Program-made: the position numbers and the translations under genes
Shown: piece after piece, positions 1-13,603 of the stretch
Layout: every line of letters begins with the position of its first letter
Numbering within the stretch: the first letter of the stretch is position 1
The notes under the pieces: generated by a model
What the model saw: the letters and a program-made list of their open reading frames with translations, nothing else
What the model was told of the DNA's origin: nothing
Databases searched by the model: none
Assembly (NCBI RefSeq): GCF_037975245.1
Contig: NC_092576.1
Span: 37,548,111-37,612,110, forward strand
Reading direction: 5' to 3'
Source of the DNA: Apostichopus japonicus
Taxonomy: Eukaryota > Echinodermata > Holothuroidea > Aspidochirotida > Stichopodidae
Length of the DNA: 64,000 bases

Positions 1-1346
1 AGGACCTACAGTATGTAACAATAGCAGAATTGGTTATTGCCTCCTGCTGAAATGTCCAATAAAGACTCGCAGTATTGGAATGTTCATCAGATTCCTCATT
101 TATAGAAACATCTGTGTTTATTGAAACTTTCATAGGATGTTGCCTACAAGATGCAGTTGAAGTCTACTGTACCTTGTTGTCAAAGGTGGAGCTCACAAAA
201 AGTCCTATCAACTAGTCTTATTTAAGCAGTGGCCACATATGGGAAAAAAGAAAAGCAAAATATGGTACAATTTTGTTAATATTATTTTGAACTATTTATC
301 CCAACACCCTATCCTCCTTTTAAGACTTTTGCAAGCTTGTAAACCAGTTACAGCACTCATGCAACATGATATGGCAAAGGTTCATTGCCAGAACATGAAA
401 CTAGCAATTTGGAGTAAATTTGTTAAAAGAATGATGAAGTTAATACACTGACATATTGAATGGGGCTCAAAAGAGCTTAAGAAGTCTTTTGAGGTACATT
501 ACTTGTTCTGATAAATATATTAATTGCCCTAAGATTCAGCTATTAAAGCAGCTACTAGTCAGATACTAGATAGTATGGGATCATGAAGGTTTTCAGATTT
601 TACCTATATTGGCCTCAAATAACCTTTGACTTGGCTAAGAGCACTCAGCACATGATACACCTGCATACAAACTTCCATTCATCATTCCAATATTGAACTA
701 TCATGTTAACATGGCTTTCAGTTTCAGATATCTAGTTATCTCACATGGGCTTCTGCTATACTGTTCAAATTTATAGAATAGTACTCAATGTCAGAAACCT
801 ATATGCACTACATATGACTACCAACTTTTCCTTGTTGAGTTAGATGCTCTATGTTACTCTACTGACCTTGAGTAGCCTTTGACCCTCAATGAAGCAAACA
901 CCTACTGAAAATTCCAGTATAAATATAAAATTAATGAAATGATTCAGAAAATACTTTAACAGAAAGGAAAACTATTATAAACACTTCTGTTCATACTGAC
1001 CTCAGCGTAAACAATTTAGAGACCAAGAGCATATGTTATAATAACTATTAGCTAACATTTCTTCCTTCTACTCTGCAATTTTGAGAGAACAATAAGCAAA
1101 ATTGATACTGGCAAATGTAACATGGCAACAATAACAATAATTCACATATGATGATGACATCATAAAAAGTAGCAACCATGACAATGATGATGATTTGAAA
1201 ATCTTAATGAGCAATCCTAAATGTAACTAGAATATCACTTTTAGTAGAGCAGGGTTCTCACAAGCACGTTCTAACCTGGCGGTGGTCGTGGTTTGAATAT
1301 GATTTTGCCTCTCCCTGCATGGTTTGAAAGTTGAGCGCCCGGGCTG
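1..1346. other. Non-coding sequence, no gene recognised
   Basis: Only short chance open frames on both strands; none has a recognisable motif or a splice pattern I could defend. The tract is AT-rich and unique within the window. Confidence 0.5.
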
Positions 1347-2680
1347 AACATTTATGAACCAGGAAAAGCTTGCTGCCACTTATCTGGTCCGAAAAAATTA
1401 TAGCATGAGGTAAATTTCCTCCTGGGTGCATAATTATCATAACAGTTCAAGAATTTTTACCAAAGGTGATCATATTTGAATATCTGGAGTCGGCTCGGAT
1501 TTGAAGGGTCTTGAATTTGGCTCACACCAAGTGGGCTCGGACTTGGCTCAGACTCTGGCTAATTGGACTCGACTACAGCTCTGCCATAAATATAAAAAGA
1601 TAATGGATTGTTAATAATTTATTATGATGTTGAGAAGGTAGAGACTTAGAAAGTTAACTCCTAAATGTAATGGATAGCATTAAACTCTTCCTTTCACTAA
1701 CAAAAGGATTCTCAAATACAGTACTAGCAACATTACAGCTGAAATAATGGATCACCAATACGATGCAGTGAAGAAAGGGAGTTTAATAAAGAGCATCCCT
1801 CAATATAATGACTAGGATAAAACTCTTAGTTTCACTAACAAAAGGATACCACATGCAGTACCAACAAGAGGGATGCCCATTATATTGAGGGTCCACTAGA
1901 CTTAAGGTTTGCTAGACCCAACACCCCCATTGTGGGAAGCATTATTGAGCGTCTAGTTAGCATTTATTGGGTAACTGAAAGTATTGAAGGACCTTGATGA
2001 CTCCCCTCCCAGTAGTTTTATAACATTTATGAACCAGGAAGAGCTTGCTGCCACTTATCTGGTCCGAAAAAATTATAGCATGAGGTAAATTTCCTCCTGG
2101 GTGCATAATTATCATAACAGTTCAAGAATTTTTACCAAAGGTGATCTTTGGTATCTGGAGTCAGCTCGGACTTGAGGGGTCTTGTATTTGGCTCAGACCA
2201 GATGGACTCGGACTTGGATCGGGCTCTGGCTAATTGGACTCGACTTCAGCTCTGCCATAAATATAAAGAGATAATGGATTGTTAATAATTTATTATATGA
2301 TGTTGTGAAGGTAGACACTTAGAGAGTACTCCTAAATGTAATGGATAGCATTAAACTCTTCGTTTCACTAACAAAAGGATTCTCAAATACAGTACTATCA
2401 ACATTACAACTAGAATAGTTGATTACCAATACGCTGCAGTGAAGTAAGGGAGTTTAATAAAGAGCATCCCTCAATGTAATGACTAGGATGAAACTCTTAG
2501 TTTCACTAACAAAAGTATACCACATGCAGTACCAACATGGGGGGGGGGGGGGGGGAAGAGGATGCCCATTACATTGAGGGTCCACTAGACTTAAGGTTTG
2601 CTACACCCAACATCCCCATTGTGGGAAGCATTATTGAGCATCTAGTTAGCATTAATTGGGTAACTGAAGTATTAAAAGAC
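1347..2680. repeat. Tandem direct duplication, unit about 650-675 bp
   Basis: Copy 1 (about 1347-1990) and copy 2 (about 2022-2680) begin with the same AACATTTATGAACCAGGA and stay alignable to the segment ending near GTAACTGAA. Copy 2 carries a run of 17 G at 2539-2555 where copy 1 reads AAGAGGG. Each copy also holds an internal inverted pair (CCCTCAATGTAATG / CATTACATTGAGGG in copy 2) and two related sub-repeats containing TTTCACTAACAAAAG. No coding content is seen. It may be a duplicated non-autonomous element; its family is unknown. Confidence 0.85.
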
Positions 2681-5128
2681 TTAGTCTTGTGCATTTTCAT
2701 GTTACTTACTAACACCAAATTACTGCACACAGATGGTCATTTTTAAAAGTATGAAAACTGAATACAATCAAGAGCTTTTATTTGGACATGATACCCAATA
2801 TGAAACTACTTTAATTGCACATACTGTATGTATGCTGGTTTTTATCATGAACGATTTTTATAGGAGCCATGAACTTTTTTTTTTTTTTTATGAAGTAGGT
2901 CTGGATTCCCTTGGCATTATAACCTGATTGAAATTTAACCTCTGTGATTGCACTAATATGTGAGACCATTGATCAACCTAATTAATAGCTTTTAATGATG
3001 AAGACACTGATAACAATTTCATAACTCATTAGTGTGAACACAATGCAAGGTTCAATGAGGTACTGTTTATTTCCTTAAAATGCATAGCTGGTGGTTTTTC
3101 AACATACTCTAATCCTTTCAAATATGTTACATTGAATCATTACACTTTTCCATTGATATATCACAGACTGTGTTTTTTTGTTATGGGACTCCGTAAAACT
3201 GGATCAAACCTAGCAATTTTGGACAAGGAATTTGCTCTTTTCGCAAAAACTCCTAAGTGTTCAAGTGACTGTACAGTAGGTCACCCTGTGAAGGCATTGT
3301 GGGACTTTGACGAATACTTTTGATCAAGCTATTACTTCAGCACTATTAACACTACCCACATCATAACGTTAATATCAAAATGCCTAAATTACTTAGCCAT
3401 GATTGCGTTGTTATTCTAAAATGAATACTCAATTGTTTACCTTCAGCCATGACTCATCCCATAGGTGCAGGGGGAAAAAACTCATGTTACAAAAAATTGT
3501 TGTACACTGCTACAATGAGGCCCTGTGCGACTTACAGTAGTTCTCTGAATCAGAACCAATGACACACCACTACTACTGTACGCACAGGGCTAAGTGATGC
3601 ACACTAACACATATAGAGAATATTGTGGGCATGAATATTGTACCGAGACGGCAAACGTTTTCACATTTTTTACTTTTGTAACTCGTTTATGGAATCTATC
3701 AGGCCCTTTCTTTTACTGCAGTGTTCCGTTTGCTTGTGTATCTGTTTTTGTGGAGTTGTGACTTTCTGACTGCCTTATTTTATGGCAGGGAGATTGAGAC
3801 ATACCCAAAGATTTATATTTCGTGAAATGGTTCAAAATTGCATCGCACGAATGCAAGTTCTTTCATACCCCTAAATTGACACATCTGTCGATAAGCTTAC
3901 TGTAGTGAAGGCCTAAGTAAACATCCTTTATCTTTGGATGCTGTTTGCTATGCTCTGAGCCTCTAACCTCAGAAAGGTCAGGTCCCAGAGATTAGTGGTA
4001 TTATATTGAGGTAATTTTGGTTATTTTTAGGGAGTAAGATTTCCAAATGCCCCAAAACATGCACAAACACAATTTGATCAGCATATACCTGAAATGGATT
4101 CAAACTCATGAAATATTTAACTCTGCTTGGCTGCAAAAAGTTATGGTTGCCTGCTGTATAGTTGCTACTGTGGTACTAGCTACAGCAGTAGTAGGCTAGT
4201 ATAGTAATAGTAGTACTAGTAGGCCTAGTAATATTTGGAGGTGCGTCAATTATTAAGCCTTTACTTTAAAAGATCTGGAAGATCACCAGGGTGCAAAATG
4301 TGTAGGTTGACCAGTCTGTTACAAGTATATACTTTAATTTATTTATCACATTTTATATTCCGAGTATCAGCAAAGGCAGTAGCAGGCAGCTGTGATTTAC
4401 CATTTACCATACTGATAGGTCCAATTTAGGGCTAACGTACGGCCTAGGCTAGTCTACTCTAACTCTAACCATGGTCTTACTTTATTTGTGTTCAGCATGA
4501 AGGTATTTACTCTAAATGTTATTAATATATCCGGAACACTTTTAAGGAATTTACTTACAATGCATATACTCCACCAAAGTTCCAAAAGCAAACTTCAAAT
4601 GGGCAACGTTTACGGTAACCTGCGGCACTTTGCTTTGTAGACTACATGGCTAGGCCCACATAAAGTAACGTTGAATGTAGGCTATTGGGATAGCAACGAT
4701 ACGATCCGATCGACTGCCCTGCCACCGAACACAGAAAGAACTGCTTATGTATGGGGGCGTTGTTTCGTTACGTGTAAATTTGCCAGTTAAAATAGAAACT
4801 CTTATTTTCTTAAATATCCCAAATTAATGGAAGAAAAAGTACAAACACGAAGATTTCAGTGTAATTAGAGGAACCTTTAAGTTTCGGAACTAAATATAGC
4901 CGCATTTGGTCAAAATCGAGGTGTAAAGTTGGGATCAACATATATACCATGTTCGTAATTCTGTTATATACCCTTCGGAATTACCTCCACTTTTGAGGGG
5001 AAATTTTACCCTTTAAATGAACGATTTTTTTTTTGTAACTTCGGAATTGAAAAGTTTATGAGGTTTTCTCTTAACTCGAAATAATCATTCCTCAAAGGAA
5101 GTGAAATTGATTGAACAAGAAGACCCTA
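2681..5128. other. Non-coding sequence, no gene recognised
   Basis: Short open frames only (for example 3132-3323), none with a recognisable motif. A stretch near 4150-4230 is rich in short CTAGTA/TAGTAG words. I see nothing else that I can support. Confidence 0.45.
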
Positions 5129-5181
5129 GACTTAGGTTTACCTGGTGTCAGGTAAACCTATCCCCGAGGTAAACCTAAGTC
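5129..5181. repeat. Perfect 14-bp inverted repeat (stem-loop)
   Basis: GACTTAGGTTTACC (5129-5142) is the exact reverse complement of GGTAAACCTAAGTC (5168-5181), with a 25-base loop. The loop itself carries AGGTAAACC, so an alternative shorter hairpin can form. It lies about 40 bp before a long (TA)n tract. It may be a remnant of a small inverted-repeat element. Confidence 0.8.
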
Positions 5182-5218
5182 CCAGCTATCATGCGTTGAA
5201 GTAAACAAAAATACCAAC

Positions 5219-6499
<1,281 letters not shown>

Positions 6500-6850
6500 T
6501 TATAATGAAAGGAAAATAGACATTCCGTAGTAGGTCTGTGTATAGACGTTTGATATTAGATGTACATTATAATGAACGAGATGCGTTAATAGGCGTGATT
6601 TAAATGAGGTGAAGTCTGTAATGATGCACATTTCGGTAGGAAGCCGGTTCCATAGATCAGGTGCAGCGACAGAAAAAGCAGCGGGGCCATAGTGCTTCTT
6701 GTTATCCGTGCTGCGTAGAACGACAGTAATATTCTTACGGCGAAGGGTACGTTTGGGTACTCGAAGTGTGGTCAACTCAGACAGGTAAGAAGGTGCCATT
6801 TCGTGCAAGCATTTAACTAAAGTAATTAAAATCTTGAATTTTATGCGTTG
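6500..6850 (-). mobile_element. Non-LTR retrotransposon fragment (L2/CR1-like ORF2 C-terminus)
   Basis: The minus-strand frame at 6500-6808, continued upstream in the same frame, reads like the extreme C-terminus of an L2/CR1-type ORF2 protein: a leucine-rich start (LVKCLHEMAPSYLSEL), then an AFSVAAPDLWNRLPTE block and an FKSRLLTHL block. These AFS.AAP.LWN.LP and FK..L.THL signatures are typical of the region after the reverse transcriptase. No catalytic domain is present, so this is a truncated dead copy. It lies at the outer edge of inverted-repeat arm 1. Confidence 0.75.
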
Positions 6851-6989
6851 GTTTATTCAATAGAACTGTCATATCAATTGCAAATATTTTCATTTTGTTG
6901 ATACAATTAATGAGGTATTCCCTGTTTTTTAGTGGGTTACCTGGCTATAATAAGGTCAGCTGTTTGTTAGTATTTACACAAGATCATTT

Positions 6990-6992
<3 letters not shown>

Positions 6993-7072
<80 letters not shown>
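6993..7072. repeat. (AT)n microsatellite
   Basis: About 40 AT dinucleotides directly before the splice acceptor of the arm 1 Z1-type exon. The homologous place in arm 2 (about 47875-47892) has only a short AT-rich stretch, so this is an arm 1 expansion. Confidence 0.9.
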
Positions 7073-7080
<8 letters not shown>

Positions 7081-7085
7081 CACAG

Positions 7086-7162
7086 GTTTCTTAACTGCAC
7101 ACTACCTGCATCTATCAGACCAGAGAAAATCCCAGAAGAATTAAAAAGACGGAATGTACAAG
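7086..7162 (+). pseudogene. Arm 1 Z1-type exon
   Basis: Acceptor CACAG and donor GTATGG bracket 77 bp with phase pattern 1+75+1. The 25 full codons read FLNCTLPASIRP...IPEELKRR, homologous to the arm 2 exon at 47792-47868. The frame is open. Confidence 0.75.
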
Positions 7163-7467
7163 GTATGGCTATGTGTGTACAAGTTATAACTAAGAACACG
7201 GTCACACATATAAAATTGCATCTTCCGACTACCGTTTGTTAACTATAGTCCGACTATATTAAAATAACTACGGTAGCGGCCACACGTACTCATATGACTT
7301 TGTACTATGTGCGGACGATCGTCATTCGCGGACGCATGCATTAGTGAGTTAATTATGCTTTTGCAAAGCTATCATGCGCTGTTCCGTTGGGTCGGTCAAG
7401 GGTCACGGACTTGACCATAATTCGCGTTTTTTTTTAGTTGTAAGTAGTAGTTGATGGCGATGGAAGC

Positions 7468-7869
7468 TTAATTTGCCGTAGCGCTTTCATTGATTCCTAT
7501 TGACACCGTCTGTCGCTTGTACCCGCTCGTTAAGTTGTTGACTTTGGTCCATATCTCCGTATGCATCCGTTCGTATCCCTCTCTCGCCATCATATCCGAA
7601 CACTTACTAAACACCTCCTTATTCCTGACGGTGTTGTCCACCAAACTATGTATCTTCTTCCCCCAAAATATATCAATTAGTGTCAGGACTTCTTGTTCCT
7701 CCCAGGTTTTACCGCGAGTAGTGGCTGCCATTGTGAGTTGTCTTGTCGAATTGTCCGGAGTGTTGACTGTTGTGTTGTTTTGTGGTAGAAACCGTACGTG
7801 TGTATGTGCAGTGTGTTGTATGCAGTGCAGTGTGGGTCTGTGTTGTTTACATCGTATGTATCTAGGCAC
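7468..7869 (-). CDS. Myb/SANT-like DNA-binding protein of a Harbinger-like element
   Basis: An open frame of 133 codons on the minus strand. After an N-terminal stretch of doubtful coding value, a Met at about residue 47 begins TTRGKTWEEQEVLTLIDIF, followed by RNKEVFSKCSDMM and W.KVNNLTSGYK. The spaced tryptophans and the order T.W...E...L…RN..VF…M…GY.R….I..KV.NL...Y match the Myb/SANT-like (trihelix-type) domain that PIF/Harbinger transposons encode beside their transposase, where it helps bind transposon ends. The more probable protein is the 87-residue downstream part. It lies inside the arm 1-specific insertion, and no transposase partner is present. Activity is unlikely. Confidence 0.6.
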   Translation of the reverse strand: MPRYIRCKQHRPTLHCIQHTAHTHVRFLPQNNTTVNTPDNSTRQLTMAATTRGKTWEEQEVLTLIDIFWGKKIHSLVDNTVRNKEVFSKCSDMMAREGYERMHTEIWTKVNNLTSGYKRQTVSIGINESATAN

Positions 7870-8098
7870 GCGTCGCTATGTCAATGGATTGAAATCGGGG
7901 ATTTCTGGCCGAGGTCAGTGTTTACGCTAACATGAATATTCGGACAACGCAATTGCGGTCACACGCATGGTTCTTCCTGCTAACGATGGTCGGACCATGG
8001 TTAATTCGGGGCTAACGATGCTAATTACTATCTTTAGTGGACGATGGTCGGACGATCGTCAGACCATAGTAGAGAGCGTTCACACGCAAACCGTACCA

Positions 8099-8225
8099 TC
8101 AGTCAGTTCAAGTCTTGCTTGAAGACTCATTTTTTCAAGTTGGCGTTCTATTAGGGATGTACAGCGCTATTGAATACTTCGTAGATTTTAGCGCTTTATA
8201 AGTTCATTTATTATTATTATTACCA
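8099..8225 (+). mobile_element. LINE 3'-end stub nested in the Harbinger-like insertion
   Basis: From about 8107 the plus strand reads an FKSCLKTHFFKLAFY block followed by a TAG stop, then a short 3' tail with GCGCTATTGAATACTTCG…AGCGCTTTATAAG and a terminal (ATT)n run at 8210-8222. This is the usual form of an L2/CR1-like 3' end: last ORF2 residues, short UTR, simple repeat tail. It interrupts the subterminal palindromes of the host element. Confidence 0.65.
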
Positions 8226-8813
8226 TGGTCGGACCATGGTCGGAACATCGTTATGTCTGAAAAAAATGTACGTGTGACCGGGGTATCACACTATGTTATA
8301 ATACAATGTATACTGGTTACAGTACAGACTGTGCAATGTAATAAACACTTGTTATACCACAATGATATTAAACTACTCTACTATGCTGTGGCATGTAAGC
8401 AGAGAAATCCTTCCAAGGTTAAACAGTTTAAAATAGTAAATAAATATTTACTGCAATTCAGCAGGTACGAGATCCTTTCTTTCAATTTGATATTTGTTAC
8501 TAATTGTTCTGCTTGTAACAATGATGATACATAATATTTGGTTAAGAATATTTGAAACAATTCCAAATCGTTGAAGTGTAAGATAAGTTTAGCTCATTCA
8601 TGTGAAGGAATGTTGGGCGAATGTCGTAGTGACGGTAGACCAGTGTGATCCTACATGAAAATCATGCAGGTAAAAATGTTTTTGTTTAATAATAATATAT
8701 TTATATTAAAAAAATAGGTAACTTTGGTATAATTTAGTGGGAGTCTGGAATTTATCGCTCCGGTTAAGTTACTAAATGTACTTTGTTGATTTTATTTTTA
8801 TTCTGTTTTTCAG

Positions 8814-8869
8814 TTTTGTGGCCGAGTAATGCCTGTCATCTTGATCTCCAATCCGGTCGATGGAAGAAG
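8814..8869 (+). pseudogene. Arm 1 W1-type exon
   Basis: Acceptor TTTTTCAG, donor GTTGGT (weak, but identical in arm 2), 56 bp with phase 2+54. It encodes LWPSNACHLDLQSGRWKK and differs from the arm 2 exon 44325-44380 by one amino-acid change and one silent change. Confidence 0.75.
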
Positions 8870-9397
8870 GTTGGTTTGACTTTGGTTCTGTTTGAATTAA
8901 ATTTGTCTGGATCGGTTGTGTTTGTGTGCAAGGGGGGGGGGTGAGGGGGTCTGTGAACAGGGGAGGTAAAATAATAAGGTGTATCCTGCAGTCTATTCTT
9001 TCCTTAAACTTTTATGTATAACCTTTTTTTTATGTTTTCCATGGACAATTACGTACGATTAAATATCAATATAAAATACTTGCACTAATTTATTCAACCA
9101 GTACAAGACGACTGGTCACCATGCCTATATATGGCATGATAGTGTTTTGAGTTATCGGATTTCAGGAGTTTTCAGGTCCTTACACAAGATATATATGTAC
9201 CGTACAGTGCTCCCATACATATTAAAACCACCATGCCTCATTACACACTACAGGAATCTTCATTGATATTAGTTAGTATTGTAAGGACCAGTAACGTGGA
9301 ACTTGATCATATTTATACTTTTCATAAATAATTATTATTTTATACCTTATCATTTATCATATGTCATTGCTAATACAATGTTTATCTTGTTTAACAG

Positions 9398-9517
9398 GCT
9401 GATGACGTTCAAACTATTACAGAGTTGTGCTCACAAGATACAGTCATCAGTAACAACGATAGTGTGTCAGTACATAGATCAGCCATAGAGCTCATGCTGA
9501 AAGCGTCTAGTCATAAT
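9398..9517 (+). pseudogene. Arm 1 X2-type exon
   Basis: Acceptor TTAACAG, donor GTAAGT, 120 bp, phase 0 at both ends, 40 codons starting ADDVQTITELCSQD and ending LKASSHN. Homologous to arm 2 exon 43653-43772 and to the 3' end of the NACHT exon. Hand comparison with arm 2 gives 9 replacement and 7 silent codon differences. Confidence 0.8.
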
Positions 9518-10124
9518 GTAAGTACACCGTTAGTGGGTCACGTGAGTACAGAACTTGCATTAATCTAATATTACAAAATATTTCCCCGACCACCTTAGTG
9601 TGATGAAGATATACTAATTAAACATGTTTACCCTATAAACAAAGAATACAATCAAGGCTCAACAGAAACATTCAACAAATATCAAAATAAAAACAACTAT
9701 TCATAACTATCCCTGTTTTTCCCTCTAATTGTCTGTCTTTAAGATAATGACTCAATATAACAAATCACCTTCCTCTGAACAGTAAACTATTCACCTTCAT
9801 ATAACCTTTAGCTAAATCCTCAATCACATATATCACTCCACTCCATGCCCTCCAATCATGGGGTACAGTTTAAGCCTCTAACTGAATTTGTGGCTATGAT
9901 TAACTAAGATTAAACACAAAGCGTTCTTTCCCAATCATTAATATGGTACAATTTCTTTGTAAAATAAATAAAATAAGACTCTCAAGATAGAAAAAATCAA
10001 TATATTTACAAGACTAGAAACCCATTGCTACCCCCCCCCCCCCTTGGCCATGAAAGTGTCACTCAACTTGTATTTACTAAACAGTAACCCTGCATACAGT
10101 CCAACTTATATTTATTAATTATAT

Positions 10125-10125
<1 letters not shown>

Positions 10126-10219
<94 letters not shown>

Positions 10220-10225
10220 ATTATA
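10126..10225. repeat. AT-rich/(AT)n microsatellite
   Basis: Interrupted (AT)n array. The corresponding place in arm 2 carries about 1.1 kb of different AT-rich sequence (about 41830-42990). Confidence 0.85.
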
Positions 10226-10944
10226 TTAATTATGAATAAATTATATTTATTATATTCCTTTCTTCCGACTTCCACCTCCCATTAAAACACAAGTAACATT
10301 TAATATGTATGAGCGGTCTACATGCTCCTCTATACTTAAAGCACCTCTAATTATCCCTACCACGTCCATCCCTACCCAGTACGACACTCATCGGTCCATG
10401 TATCTATCACCTCTTACACATGCTTTGACAATAACAACATAACATTCACGAGGGTAAACCATATCCACGCCCTCCCCGTACTAAGGCACCCTTATAATAC
10501 CCACACTAAATGTCACTTAATAAAACTAAAATCAAACGAAGATCAAACAAACTTTAGAAATAAAATTACCCATTTAATAACAAATTTAAACTACTAATTA
10601 TTAAATAATCAACAAAACAATAACAAAATATGATTAAAATAAACAAACTATCATTTGGTTAATATGAATTTAAACAACAATGAAGTTAATATTCCTAAAT
10701 TAATTATAATGTTATTATTTTCAAATATTTATACTGTAAACAAACATCAGGATAATGTTCTTTTTGCAGATTTCCTTCTACCCCGTAAACACAAATTACA
10801 TTTAATATATGTATATATTAGCAGTTTCCATGCTCACCCACCCTAAAGCAAAGCTAATATTCCTTAATTAATTATAATTGTATTAATCTTGATCCTGTAA
10901 ACAAACATGATGAATTAATTCTATTTATTATTTCCTTTCTTCAG

Positions 10945-11196
10945 ATTCCCATATACATGGTGAATCTAAACTGGTCCTTTAGTAAGATTGATGGGTGAGA
11001 TTGATGGGACCATGGGACCACGATGGGACCATAAGATTGATGGGACCATTATCCTCTCCTCTGGTCTCTGTCTACCAATCATAACATCAATAGAGAATAT
11101 GAGCATACAGACACAGGAAGGGAGAGAAATGAATAAACATGAAGTTAATGGAATATTAAACTATGTACAACACTCTCAAAGATTAAAGACACTGCA
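10945..11196 (+). pseudogene. Arm 1 Y2-type exon, broken
   Basis: Acceptor CTTCAG and donor GTAAGT are intact and the 3' part reads ILSSGLCLP...SIEN and EGREMNKHEVNGILNYVQHS, matching arm 2 exon 41059-41267. The exon is 252 bp against 209 bp. The extra 43 bp is a local duplication of GATTGATGGGACCAT-like units that creates TGA at 10996-10998 and shifts the frame. Confidence 0.8.
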
Positions 11197-13052
11197 GTAA
11201 GTATAATTAATAGTTATGTATATAATGTTAGTAATTATTGAATTCACTGATAAATATTAATGATGTAAACAAGATAGGAATTCTTAATATCGTTATATTT
11301 AATATTGACTGAAGGTTGATTGATAGGTTTAGATAAATGTAGAAGTTAAAACAAAACGAATGAAAAAGAAAATGGATAAATAATACACTAACAATGAAAG
11401 AACAGTCATCAGGTAAGGAATATGATTAATGGGAGAGTAAAATAGAGACAAAATGAGACAGAAACACATAGAATTGACCTGAAAATTCCTCAGAAGAATG
11501 AAATTTGTTTCCATAAAGAGATATGAGGCTCTAGCTTACACTTAAAAATAATATATCTCATTGAAATAATAATAATTATAAAAAAGTAGGATTTAATTAT
11601 ATCAATATATAAGACATCATTACTGCAGAAGTAAACAAAAAAACATTTTTGCCAAAAGCAACCTTTGATAAATATACACAAACTTCGATCATTTATATTA
11701 ACCAAAAGAAATTAATAAGATAAAAAGGAAAGGATAAAAAGCTCAATGTTTTATCAGGACTCTTTCACTTAATACTTAATATATAAATTAACTGATAGTT
11801 AATGCACATTGATGTTTAAGCAAAAACAAAAACAGTGATATAAATTAAACATTGTAATTTTATTTATACATTCATAGGACAAATCAACTATATTACCATA
11901 AGCTTTCCCTAGTCCACCCCATACAACTATGCCGGACCACTTATCATATTTCCTGAACCTGTTTATAACACTTGGGGTAACTTGTTAATAACACATTTAT
12001 CCCCACGCACCCCCTTCCCGACCCCCCACACACCCACACACATGCACATACTCAGCAAGGTCTCCTTCTGTCATATTATTATCGTTCCTCTCTTCTGATC
12101 AGCAACCTGTCTTCACCTCCTCCACTCCAACCCTTTACCCCCTCCCCCACCCACCCAACCACCCCATGCAACACAAATCTCTTGATGTATACATATTATT
12201 AACCCACATAACATTACAGTCAATCCCCACACAGTAGAGACCATTAAAACAGTTTATATATAAATAACACTCAAAGTCACGTATATATGTTGCCTTTCTA
12301 TTCTCATTGTTTGCAGTACAGTAGAAACAAACACAGTACATATGTTTATAGCTTGATATTTCAGAAGATTTTACTGTAGATGCTTTCTAACAGTGCAGTA
12401 TCTCCACCCCCGCCACTTACACACACTGACAAACACACCCTTCCCATCCCAAACTTACAAGGCCTATGACTCTTCCTTAATCCCCATATACTGTACACTG
12501 GGTTGTCACAAAATTTCCAGTTGCAACAATTAGCCCTGTCATATACACCCAATACTATACACATTTATATCATACATCTGTACGTTAACCATTTCTTCAC
12601 TTTTCTACACAGACAGAATACGATTTTTTTTTTATCCTAAAAGTCTACTGAAGTTATTTCTTCATCATATTTCTTTCTTGCTGATGATTTACACTGACTG
12701 TACTGACATGTTCAATAGTTTAACATTTTCTTTTGTTCAACACCTGTCAATCAAATACTTGAACAATACAATGAAAAGAAGTTGTATTCAATGGAAGAGA
12801 CGGCGCGTCCTTAATAAAAACACCTGGAATTTACTGACAAACAAGTACCTCGAGATTGCCATGGAAACGTCTAGTCACTGTCTGGTTTTAAAATCGTTAG
12901 TAGGCCTTCGTGACGTGTGCAGTTTTTCTAAGTAGAATATGTTTAAAGTTTTTCTTTCCTTTACCTTTTTGGAAAGTAAAGGATAAAGACGACAGAAAAG
13001 ATAAAGCAATGAAGGAAATAGATAAAGAAAAAAGGAAACTAAAAGGGACACA

Positions 13053-13542
13053 GTGGTGATGATGATGGGAACGGTGATTGGAATGAATATTGTGGTACAG
13101 ATGGAAATATGAAAAAATAAAAGTGGTGATGATGGTCTCATAATGTTGATAGAAGTGATGATGGTGATAATGATGATGGTGATGACGATGGAGGGGATGA
13201 TGATGGTGGTGATTTTGATGATGATGGTGTTGGTGGTGATGATTATGTTAATAATCATGATGGTTATGATGATGAAGATCGTGGGATCATATTGTGATGC
13301 TGGTGATGATGATAATGATGGTGGTATTGATGATCCCTACAATGATGATAAAGGTGATGATGGTGTTAATAATCATGATGCATATGGTGATGGCAATGAT
13401 GGTAATGGCGATGGTGGTGATGGTGATGGCGACGATGGTTATGGTGAAAGATGATGATGGTGATAATGATAGTTATAATAATGGTGATAATCATGATGAT
13501 GATGGTGATGATGATGGTGATAGCGATGGTGTTTGCGATTGC

Positions 13543-13603
<61 letters not shown>

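Larger units (their letters stand above)
7190..8290. mobile_element. Arm 1-specific insertion, Harbinger-like DNA element with a Myb/SANT ORF
   Basis: Sequence flanking this block (…GTACAAGTTATAACTA and CACACTATGTTATAATAC…) is contiguous at the homologous place in arm 2 (about 47740-47780), so arm 2 preserves an approximate empty site. The ends are inverted and imperfect: GGTCACACATATA on the left, and GGTCACACGTACAT when the right end is reverse complemented. Subterminal palindromic words such as GGTCGGACCATGGTCGG and GGACGATCGTC fill both sides. The Myb-like ORF inside suggests the PIF/Harbinger superfamily. No DDE transposase is seen, so it is non-autonomous or deleted. Confidence 0.65.

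Noticed and set aside
8581-8660. Possible extra exon before GCAGGTAAAA in arm 1 (with a conserved partner at 44521-44600)
   Set aside because: All three frames contain stops in this stretch, and the phases of the neighbouring exons already fit without it.
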